A DNA stretch of 64,000 nt from Bacteroidales bacterium (GTDB lineage: Bacteria; Bacteroidota; Bacteroidia; Bacteroidales; GCA-2711565). This document shows positions 52,703 through 60,800 of the stretch, one piece after another. Made by a program: the position numbers and the translations under genes. Under the pieces are notes generated by a model. That model had not been told where the DNA came from. It did not search any database and saw nothing but the letters and a program-made list of their open reading frames with translations. The stretch covers positions 1 to 64,000 of the forward strand of contig JANQLW010000078.1 in NCBI GenBank assembly GCA_028280405.1. Reading direction: 5' to 3'. How positions within the stretch are numbered: the stretch's first letter is position 1; each line of letters begins with the position of its first letter.

Positions 52703-53767
52703 TTATCCTATGACACCGCTTCCAAAACAAAGCTCTTCAGCTTCATCATAAATCACCCCAAATTGTCCGGCAGCAATACCAGCAATTTTTTGATCGGATT
52801 CAAGGATATAAAGATTATCCTTCTTAAGCAAGGTTCCACACGTAAAATCAGGAGTATGCCTGATCTTAAATTTAATTCTTTGGGGACTTGAGTAATCCTG
52901 ATCAGGTTTATCATTGATCCAGTGGAAATGTTTTAGCTCAACTGTACTTCCATATTGCGCTATAGGATCATAGCCATTGGAAACATAAATGATATTATTT
53001 TCAACATCTTTTTTCACAACAAACCAAGGTCCCTGGCTTAAACCCAACCCACGTCTTTGTCCAATTGTATGAAACCAATAGCCTTTGTGTTTTCCTAATT
53101 TTTTCCCTGTTTCGAGTTCTATAACATCCCCTTCCTTTTCTCCTACATAACCTCTGATAAAGTCATTATAATTTATTTTGCCCAGAAAACAAATTCCCTG
53201 ACTATCCGGACGGTGAGCACTTGGCAATTTCATTTCTTCAGCTAATCTTCTGACTTCGGGCTTTGGGATATCTCCAATCGGAAACATCAATTTGCTTAAT
53301 TGGGCTTTCGTTATTTGAGAAAGAAAATAAGTCTGGTCCTTATGCTTATCAATAGCACATGCAAGATATTTTTCACCATTTACAGTTTTGGTATTTGCAT
53401 AATGTCCCGTTGTTATAATATCAAAATCTTTTCCATAAAGTTCTTCAAATGCCCCAAACTTGATCATTTTATTACACATTACATCAGGATTTGGAGTTAA
53501 GCCTTTTCTAACTTCATCTAAAGTATAGGCAACGACTCTATTCCAGTATAACTCCTGAAGATCTGCAATCTCTATTTTCAGACCATATTTTTTAGCGATA
53601 TAAGTAGTGATTTCAATATCCTCCTCAGAAGGGCAATCAATATATCCTGATTCATTTTCCATTCCAATTTTGATATAGAAAATGGTAGGCTTATATCCCA
53701 TCTCTATTAAGCGTGGAATAGTAACTGAACTATCCACTCCTCCCGATACCAATGCCGCAATGTTCAT
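52703..53767 (-). CDS. mnmA: tRNA-specific 2-thiouridylase
   Basis: Forms 2-thiouridine at the wobble position (34) of tRNA-Glu, -Gln and -Lys. Its 354 aa carry the PP-loop SGGVDSS (8-14), catalytic Cys98 (DVMCNKMIKF) and Cys193 (GICFLG) pairing in the sulfur-transfer step, and the C-terminal beta domain (FKIRHTPDFTCG). The start is the first ATG, 17 bases after a good -7 box. The adjacent heptamer array lies just upstream of that box. Confidence 0.95.
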   Translation of the reverse strand: MNIAALVSGGVDSSVTIPRLIEMGYKPTIFYIKIGMENESGYIDCPSEEDIEITTYIAKKYGLKIEIADLQELYWNRVVAYTLDEVRKGLTPNPDVMCNKMIKFGAFEELYGKDFDIITTGHYANTKTVNGEKYLACAIDKHKDQTYFLSQITKAQLSKLMFPIGDIPKPEVRRLAEEMKLPSAHRPDSQGICFLGKINYNDFIRGYVGEKEGDVIELETGKKLGKHKGYWFHTIGQRRGLGLSQGPWFVVKKDVENNIIYVSNGYDPIAQYGSTVELKHFHWINDKPDQDYSSPQRIKFKIRHTPDFTCGTLLKKDNLYILESDQKIAGIAAGQFGVIYDEAEELCFGSGVIG

Positions 53768-53783
53768 CGAATTAGATTTTTTG

Positions 53784-53791
53784 CAAAGATA
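53784..53791 (-). promoter_or_regulatory. -7 box of mnmA
   Basis: The minus strand has TATCTTTG (TAnnTTTG), 16 bases before the ATG. The place of the -33 element and everything beyond it, from 53801, is the heptamer array, so array length could influence promoter context. Confidence 0.6.
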
Positions 53792-53800
53792 GTAAATTTA

Positions 53801-53912
53801 GTTGCTGGTTGCTGGTTGCTGGTTGCTGGTTGCTGGTTGCTGGTTGCTGGTTACTGGTTACTGGTTGCTGGTTGCTGGTTACTGGTTACTGGTTACTGGT
53901 TACTGGTTACTG
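53801..53912. repeat. Heptanucleotide tandem array, 16 units
   Basis: Sixteen 7-bp units of gttgctg or gttactg: seven gttgctg, two gttactg, two gttgctg and five gttactg. It is perfect in period and varies only at one position. It begins ten bases upstream of the mnmA -7 box and is the second array of 7-bp units in the window. Confidence 0.97.
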
Positions 53913-53962
53913 GTTTTTAAAAAAATTCAAAATCCTTTTAATACAATAGAATTATTTCTTAA

Positions 53963-53992
53963 TTTCGTTATGTATTTTCATTCATATCGAAA
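53963..53992. promoter_or_regulatory. ModE-box-like palindrome 1
   Basis: Half-sites TCGTTATGTA and TTCATATCGA separated by 6 bases, with TTT/AAA outside. The arrangement (ATCGxTATxTA-N6-TAxATAxCGxT) follows the ModE consensus known from Proteobacteria. It lies about 250 bases upstream of the TonB-receptor promoter and shares half-sites and spacing with palindrome 2. Confidence 0.5.
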
Positions 53993-54037
53993 TTATTTTT
54001 ATATGATATAGTGTCAACTACAATCTTCACAATTGAA

Positions 54038-54126
54038 TAGCAGAAATTAGCCCTAATTAACCTGCTATATAAAAACCTAAAAATGTTCATACTTTAAAAG
54101 GCCTGAATCTCCTTTCAGGTCTTTTT
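54038..54126 (+). other. Structured segment ending in a terminator-like hairpin (possible small RNA or leader)
   Basis: tagcag/ctgcta (54038-54043, 54062-54067) encloses aaattag/ctaatt. It is followed by a 9-bp stem aggcctgaa/ttcaggtct (54099-54107, 54114-54122) and five T's. No protein gene ends upstream on this strand (mnmA is divergent), so the terminator has no obvious client unless a short RNA is made. It also folds on the minus strand, with a shorter T-run. Confidence 0.35.
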
Positions 54127-54200
54127 CATTATCAGAATAATACTAAAAAGCACCTGATATTTAAACTGTTTATAAATATTCAAAGAAATTTTATATGTTA

Positions 54201-54219
54201 TAAATTTGAATTAGATTTG
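54201..54219 (+). promoter_or_regulatory. Overlapping -7 boxes of the TonB-receptor operon
   Basis: TAAATTTG (54201-54208) and TAGATTTG (54212-54219) both fit TAnnTTTG. The transcript would start around 54215-54226, leaving a leader of about 80 bases that contains palindrome 2. No clear -33 TTTG. Confidence 0.5.
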
Positions 54220-54261
54220 CAATTATTATTAGTATGCCGTTTTTCGGTATTTATTTTATCT

Positions 54262-54289
54262 ATCGTTATGTATTTCAATACATATCGCT
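54262..54289. promoter_or_regulatory. ModE-box-like palindrome 2
   Basis: Half-sites ATCGTTATGTA and TACATATCGCT with 6 bases between. It lies in the predicted leader, 15 bases before the receptor ATG, where a bound repressor would block transcription or elongation. Thirteen consecutive bases (TCGTTATGTATTT) are identical to palindrome 1. Confidence 0.55.
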
Positions 54290-54303
54290 AAAAAACCAAA
54301 CCT

Positions 54304-56580
54304 ATGAAAAAATTAATTTTAAGTTTATTTAGCTTATTACTATTCGTGAATATGGCTGTAAAAGCCGAAAAAATTCATGGAAAAATTGTCGACAAAAATT
54401 CAGGCAAAGTTTTGACAGGAGCACACCTGATAGTTAATAATGGAGAAAAATCCTTTTCAACCGATCAAAACGGGAAGTATACTTTCAAGCTGGATCAGGG
54501 AACACACAAAATCTTAATTACCCATCTGGCTTATGAAGATTATACCTTTTTTGTTCATATAAAAAATAAAGATCAGGAATATAATATTGGTTTAATCCCT
54601 GAAAATTTAAGTATTGATGAGATTGTCATTACAGCATCCCGAACTCCTGAATACAAAACTGAAGTTCCCGGAAGAGTGGATGTAATCAGTCCTAAGATTA
54701 TTCAATCGGCTACTGCACAAAGTAGCGACGAATTGCTAAAACAAACTTCCGGAATTGTTGTTGACAGGTCCATGGGTATTTATGGAAAGTCTGTAGTAAG
54801 TATCAGAGGAGTTACCGGAAGTGAAGCCGGCCGTGTGTTAGTAATGCAAAATGGAGTTCCGGTAAATAAATCGGATGGAGGAAGTGTAAACTGGAATCGC
54901 TTTATGGTGAATTCTATTCAAAAAATAGAAGTTTTTAAAGGCCCTGGTTCATCCATATTTGGGAGTAATGCAATGGGAGGGGTCATCAATATCATCACTA
55001 CCAAAAATCTTGAAAAAGGAATTCATGGTAATGCAGGAGTTAGCTATGGAACTTATAAAACATTTGGGCAACAATTAGCATTGAATGGAAAAACCAGTGA
55101 AGGCTATAAAGGATTTTACTGGGAATTAAGTGCCTTTAACCGTACCAGTGACGGATACATTATGCTTATTGAGGAAGAACGTGATGAATATACCATCAAA
55201 TCGGATCTAAAAGAAAAGGGATTGAATGCCCGTATTGGTTATGATATATGTGAGCATAATTCTATAGAACTGGAATATAATTATTATGACGATAAGCGAG
55301 GCCAGGGAGAAAAAATTCAGGAAGAACAAACCCGTGATCATGATACTCATTATTTCAGAGCACATTGGAAGGCAGGTAGTGGTCTCTTGAAATGGAACAT
55401 CAGTTCTTATTATCAGCATGAAGATTATTTATCTGTTCGTGAAAGGCTGAGAAGTGGAAGCTACTCAAAATGGTATGTAGACTCAAACCGTGATGATTTA
55501 GGTTTAATAGCAAACTTCAGGGCACAAATTAACAAACACCAAATAAGCTTTGGATCGGACTTCCGCTTAGGAAAAGTTGATGGAGCTGATGTATATAAAA
55601 CTTCAACTGATGTAGTCAGAAACCTCGGCAAAATGAATAATCTGGCTTTTTATTTTCAGGATAAAATCAGTTTAACGGAAAATCTCAAATTAAGCCTGGG
55701 AGGTCGATTTGATTTTGTTAAGTTTTATGATGGAGCATTCCTTATTGAAAATATGACGGATGCAACTTCAATCATGGAAGACGTAGTAGGAAATTTTGAG
55801 AATAATACCTGGAATGCCTTTACACCTAAAGCTGCAGTTCACTATAATTTCAATAATAATATCAGCACATATTTTGCATATTCCAAAGGGTTCAGAGCAG
55901 CAACCCTGGATGATTTATGCCGCAGTGGATGGATTTCAGGGGGATTTAAAATTGCAAACCCGGAACTTGGCCCGGAAAAAATTCATAGCTATGAATGGGG
56001 CATGAATATCAATATAAATGGGAAATTAAAAATTCTTCCCAGTGCTTACTATATGATCGGTAAAGATTTTCTATACTATTTAAATACAGATCAAAAAATA
56101 GGTAAACGTTTTATCCGTCAAAAACAAAACATCACGGAAGTTGAAATTTATGGCCTTGACCTGGATTTAAAATATCGCTTTAATGATCAATTGAGTTCGT
56201 ATGCAAACTATACTTACAATCATTCAAAAATCAAAGAATTTGAAGCTCAAGCTGAATTGGTTGGGAAAGCACTAACATATACACCTAAGCATATGGCCAA
56301 TGCAGGTTTCATCTGGGAAAATAAAATTATCAATACTTCTGTAAATTTCCATTATCAGGATAAACGTTATTCCGATGATGCGAATGAAAATGTATTGGAT
56401 GATTATGCTACTTTCGATATTAAATTCTGGAAGAAGATTTCTCTTTCTTCCTCAGATGAAAAAAGATATTTAGAACTATCAGCAAGCATCGACAATTTAT
56501 TTAACAAAACCTATCTGATCCATCAGGAAGATATCAGCATGGGAAGATTTATAAATACAAGTGTCCGCTTCTTCTTTTAA
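54304..56580 (+). CDS. TonB-dependent outer-membrane receptor
   Basis: A 758-aa receptor: signal peptide (about 1-21), a carboxypeptidase-regulatory-like domain (about 24-95), a plug domain (about 115-230, with the IRGVTG and ASRTPE segments and GSNAMGGVINIIT), then a 22-strand barrel ending in Phe (VRFFF). The plug resembles colicin-I/ferri-siderophore/B12-type receptors without a SusD partner, so it probably takes up a metal complex or small ligand. Two ModE-like boxes surround its promoter, and a gene with molybdopterin-fold domains starts 9 bases after its stop, which suggests a molybdenum- or metal-related substrate. Confidence 0.93.
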   Translation: MKKLILSLFSLLLFVNMAVKAEKIHGKIVDKNSGKVLTGAHLIVNNGEKSFSTDQNGKYTFKLDQGTHKILITHLAYEDYTFFVHIKNKDQEYNIGLIPENLSIDEIVITASRTPEYKTEVPGRVDVISPKIIQSATAQSSDELLKQTSGIVVDRSMGIYGKSVVSIRGVTGSEAGRVLVMQNGVPVNKSDGGSVNWNRFMVNSIQKIEVFKGPGSSIFGSNAMGGVINIITTKNLEKGIHGNAGVSYGTYKTFGQQLALNGKTSEGYKGFYWELSAFNRTSDGYIMLIEEERDEYTIKSDLKEKGLNARIGYDICEHNSIELEYNYYDDKRGQGEKIQEEQTRDHDTHYFRAHWKAGSGLLKWNISSYYQHEDYLSVRERLRSGSYSKWYVDSNRDDLGLIANFRAQINKHQISFGSDFRLGKVDGADVYKTSTDVVRNLGKMNNLAFYFQDKISLTENLKLSLGGRFDFVKFYDGAFLIENMTDATSIMEDVVGNFENNTWNAFTPKAAVHYNFNNNISTYFAYSKGFRAATLDDLCRSGWISGGFKIANPELGPEKIHSYEWGMNININGKLKILPSAYYMIGKDFLYYLNTDQKIGKRFIRQKQNITEVEIYGLDLDLKYRFNDQLSSYANYTYNHSKIKEFEAQAELVGKALTYTPKHMANAGFIWENKIINTSVNFHYQDKRYSDDANENVLDDYATFDIKFWKKISLSSSDEKRYLELSASIDNLFNKTYLIHQEDISMGRFINTSVRFFF

Positions 56581-56589
56581 CAAATAATT

Positions 56590-57663
56590 ATGAAAAAAAT
56601 AAAATACTTAATACTTGCATTAGGATTGCTATTCGTCATGAATGGCAGCATTGCTCAAAACCCTGAATTTTCGAAATTAAAAAAGGGATTACCAAAGAAA
56701 GATGCAACGGATCAGACCAATAATTTCTATGATAACGAACACACCTTTTTACTTCAACATTCTGGTAAAGTAGAAGTGAAAGGGGAAATAGCAAATCCTG
56801 GAACATTCGATCTTTCAAAACTGCCATTACACTCAGTCATTGTAAAGGAAGCTTTACCTGATAAAGAAGGAAACAGCTTTGTTGGTGCCTATCGATATGA
56901 CGGCTATTCTCTATATGATATATTGAATGAGTATGTGTTGGCTAAGAAAAATGCCAAAGCATTCCGTCCCATCATTGATCTATATGTAGAAGTGGAGAAT
57001 GATAAAGGCGATAAAGTCAGAATCAGCTGGGGGGAACTTTATTATCCGGTTCATTTACATGAAATCATCATTGCAACCAAGGTAATGCAAATTGTACCCA
57101 GTAAAACCAAAGAGTACTGGCCATTGCCCAAAGAATCCAAACTTATCATAGCTTCTGATTTATTGACTTGCAGAAACATTTCAAATCCAGCAAAAATTAC
57201 CATAAAGTCTTTAGAAAAAGATTTTGTTGTAAATAAAGGAATGAAACCTCTATGGTCAGATAAGTTGGTTTTGAAAATAAATGGCAATAAAGCCGGTGAA
57301 TTTGTTTCTCTTCCTAAAGGCTTAACTGAGTTATCTTATCCTAACATATTTTATGGAAGAGGAAAAGGAATTCATGGAGTTACGCCTTTCAAAGGAGCTG
57401 CCTTAAAAGAGTTTATCAAAAAGCATATTTCCTTAACAGCAGATAATCTCAGAACAGGAATGATTACCATAGCCGGTATTGATGGCTATAGAGCAGCGTA
57501 TACTGTGAGTGAAATCATGAACAGAAATGATCAATCTGAAGTGTTAATCATTGATAAAGATAATTATGAAGGTGCGGGTAGATTTTCTATTTATCCTGCC
57601 TGTGATTTCTTCTCAGACCGCGCAATTATGGCTGTATCAGAGATTCATATCGATTTGCCTTAA
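56590..57663 (+). CDS. Exported protein with two sulfite-oxidase-fold (molybdopterin-binding-like) domains
   Basis: A 357-aa protein with a signal peptide (about 1-22, ending SIAQ). The part from about 58 to 210 follows the oxidoreductase molybdopterin-binding pattern: VKGEIANPGTFDLSKLP, and the YRYDGYSLYDIL segment (equivalent to W.GvpLxdlL). A second weaker copy (about 228-355) repeats the theme (FKGAALKEFIKK, ITIAGIDGYRAAYT, EIHIDLP). The conserved Mo-ligand Cys of sulfite oxidase is not visible at the expected place (IVKEAL), so it may bind cofactor, metal or ligand without catalysis. It is co-transcribed with the TonB receptor. Confidence 0.65.
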   Translation: MKKIKYLILALGLLFVMNGSIAQNPEFSKLKKGLPKKDATDQTNNFYDNEHTFLLQHSGKVEVKGEIANPGTFDLSKLPLHSVIVKEALPDKEGNSFVGAYRYDGYSLYDILNEYVLAKKNAKAFRPIIDLYVEVENDKGDKVRISWGELYYPVHLHEIIIATKVMQIVPSKTKEYWPLPKESKLIIASDLLTCRNISNPAKITIKSLEKDFVVNKGMKPLWSDKLVLKINGNKAGEFVSLPKGLTELSYPNIFYGRGKGIHGVTPFKGAALKEFIKKHISLTADNLRTGMITIAGIDGYRAAYTVSEIMNRNDQSEVLIIDKDNYEGAGRFSIYPACDFFSDRAIMAVSEIHIDLP

Positions 57664-57751
57664 TCACAGGCAAATTTTCAGATGCACAAAAAGTAAAGAA
57701 ATGAATAAAATCTTTTATTTTACGCTCTGCGTAGCCTTGCGTTTTTCTCTG

Positions 57752-57796
57752 CGGTTCTTAGCGTAACAATCACTTAGATTATTACGCTAAGAACCG
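57752..57796. terminator. 15-bp-stem hairpin between convergent transcripts
   Basis: Perfect arms cggttcttagcgtaa (57752-57766) and ttacgctaagaaccg (57782-57796) around a 15-base loop. A GC-rich imperfect repeat (cctgcccgc/gcaggcggg, about 57801-57820) follows. It separates the molybdopterin-fold gene from the minus-strand glycogen operon. No pronounced T-run. Confidence 0.5.
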
Positions 57797-57881
57797 TAAA
57801 CCTGCCCGCAGCAGGCGGGGTTATGCGCTAAGATTCGCCAAGACTTTTTAGAAGCCTCTTTTCCTTACTTAGTAAATAAAT

Positions 57882-60800
57882 CTAAATCCATTTCATAATT
57901 GGAAAATCCTGACGGTATTCAAGCAGCTCATGTTTAGGAAATATACGAAACGCAAAATCAAAAACGCCCGTTACATTTGCTTTGACATTACATTTATATT
58001 GAGCAATATGACCCTTTGAGCTTTCCAAACTTAACTCAGATTTAAACAATATTGATTTCACTTCTCCATTTTCTTTTTGTGCAAATAAGACTTCAACTCC
58101 AATTTCTGTTGGTTTTAATCCTCTCGTATCAATTTCTATTTCAGCTTGAAAAAATTCACTCAATTTTATTGAATGATTCGAATAATCAGGCATTTTAATA
58201 GCTTTAACCTTGATCTCCTCCCAAACATTTAACACTTTTCTTTTCCAGGCACTAAGCTCTTTTGCAATTTTGAAATTATCAGCATTTATTAAATCTGATC
58301 GCTTCATCAATTTATTATAGAACTGCTGTTGATAATCATCCAATTGCCTTTTCATGGTAAAACGTGGTGAAATCTCAGCAATATTCTTTTTAATAAATAA
58401 TACCCAATCGTTAGGGATATTGTTTTTATCTCTTTTATAAAACAAAGGTGCGATTTGGTTTTCAAATACATCGTATATCTGTTCAGCATCATATTGATCC
58501 TGGTGGTTTTGATTTATAAAAGTTTTTTGTTCTTCCAGAGACCAACCCGCATTTTCAATATAACCCTCGGCCCACCATCCATCAAGTACACTAAAGTTCA
58601 ATACACCATTCATAACGGCTTTTTCACCACTGGTACCCGATGCTTCCATTAATCGTGTTGGAGTATTCAACCATACATCTACACCCTGAACCAATGCTTT
58701 ACCCAGATTAATGTCATAATTTTCCACAAAAGTAATCTTACCAAGAAATTCCGGCAATTTTGATATTTCTACAATTCGTTTTATCAGATCTTGCCCTGCT
58801 TTATCCGCAGGATGAGCTTTACCTGCGAATATAAATTGTATAGGATAATCCGGGTTCGAAACAATTTTTGCCAAACGTTCCAAATTAGAAAATAATAAAT
58901 GGGCTCTTTTATAAGTAGCAAATCGTCGGGCAAATCCTATCGTTAGAGTTTTATCATTATACGACTGTAATGTATTTAATATAAATTTTGGATTTTCCTG
59001 ACGTTTCGTCAAATCTTTTTCCAGTCTAAGCTTTAAATACTCAATTAATTTTTTTCGCTGCGTCTGTCTTAATTTCCAGATCTCTTCATTCGATACCTCA
59101 TAGATTTTATTCCAATTTTTTCTATCTAGTTGGTTATCAAAGAAGGTTTTCCCGAAATGTTTTTCATAAAAGGCTTTCCAATCAGAAGAAGCCCAGGTAG
59201 GTAGATGAACACCATTTGTTACATATGAAATATGTGATTCTTCAGGGAAGTATCCATCGTATAATTTACTAAACATAGCCTGAGATACTTTTCCATGAAG
59301 TTTACTTACACCATTTATTTCCTGAGATAGTTTTGCAGCCAAAATACTCATAGAAAATTTCTCTTTAACATCAAATTCATTTGCACGCCCTAATCCCATG
59401 AAGACTTCCCATGAAATATTCAAGTATTCAGAAAAACGGGAAAAATAAGCTCTCAGGATATCTTCATCAAATGAATCATGACCTGCAGGAACAGGAGTAT
59501 GTGTTGTGAATAACGTTGATGACCTGACCACTTCTTTTGCCTCATCAAACGACAAACGGTCTTCAATCATATAATTCTTTAAACGTTCTAAACCAATCAG
59601 CGCTGCATGTCCTTCATTACAATGATAAACTTTGGGAGTAAGCCCCAATTTTTTTATTAATCTAACCCCTCCTAATCCTAAAAGCATTTCTTGTTTAAAG
59701 CGATTGTTCCAATCTCCTCCATAAAGCTGATGTGTGATAAATCGGTCTTTAGAAGAGTTCTCTTCGAGATCAGTATCCAACAGGTATAGATTTACCCGTC
59801 CTACCTGGATTTTCCAGGCCTTTGCAACTACATCCCTTCCGGTTAAAGAAATGTTAACGGTTACCCATTCATTATTTTCATCCTTAACAGGAAGAAGTGG
59901 CATATTGGAAAATTTCTGTGGTTTGTAGGATGCAATTTGATCGCCATACATGGATATTTGTTGATTAAAATAACCATGACGATAAAGAAGCCCTATTCCA
60001 ATCAGGTTTTCATTGGAATCACTTGCTTCTTTTAAATAATCCCCAGCTAAAACGCCCAAGCCTCCAGAAAAAATCTTAATGGAATCATGCATCCCAAATT
60101 CCATACTGAAATAGGCAATCAGATCACTAGCTCTGTTTTCTGATTTCTTTAAATACTCAGAAAAGTCCCTGTATACCGCGTTTAATCTATTCATGAAATT
60201 TGTATCAGATACCAATTCTTTCAATCTTTTTGCTGTAAGGGATTCTAATAAAGCTATAGGGTTTTCCTCAAATGTATTCCATGCTTTTTGATCTATAGAC
60301 CTAAACAATTCAATAGCCGGTTCATTCCATGACCACCATAAATTTTTGGATATTTCCAATAATGGATTTAGTGCTTCGGGAAATTCTGAAGTTACAAGTA
60401 CTTTATTCCAAACCGGACGATTTGATTTTATCTGATCAGGTACAATTATTTGTTTTCTTTTATAAATACCATCTCTTTGTTCAGCTTTACTTAATGCCAA
60501 ATCATAAAGCCTAAAGTAATTATCAGCTAAATTTTCCCACAATGCAACTCTGGATATTTCAAACGCTTTGGTTCTAAGTTGAGAAAATTCTTCTTTTTTT
60601 ATTTGAGAATATTTTTCTAATTGAAGTGCTAATTGATGAACAAATTCATCATCATTTGTATCTGTTCTGTCAATAACCCTAACACCATCATTATCATTTC
60701 CGAAATTACTTTTTACCCAAAGTCCAAATCCTGCAAGATTTGTAGTAATTGTCGGAATATGAAAAGCAGCACTTTCTAAGGGTGTATATCCCCAAGGCTC

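Noticed and set aside
53802-54011. Plus-strand ORF through the second heptamer array
   Set aside because: Same cause: repeated WLLVAG units come from the array, with no gene-like end.
54127-54303. Molybdenum-cofactor riboswitch in the TonB-receptor leader
   Set aside because: The predicted leader (about 80 bases) is too short and lacks the recognisable aptamer; the palindromes look like protein-binding sites instead.
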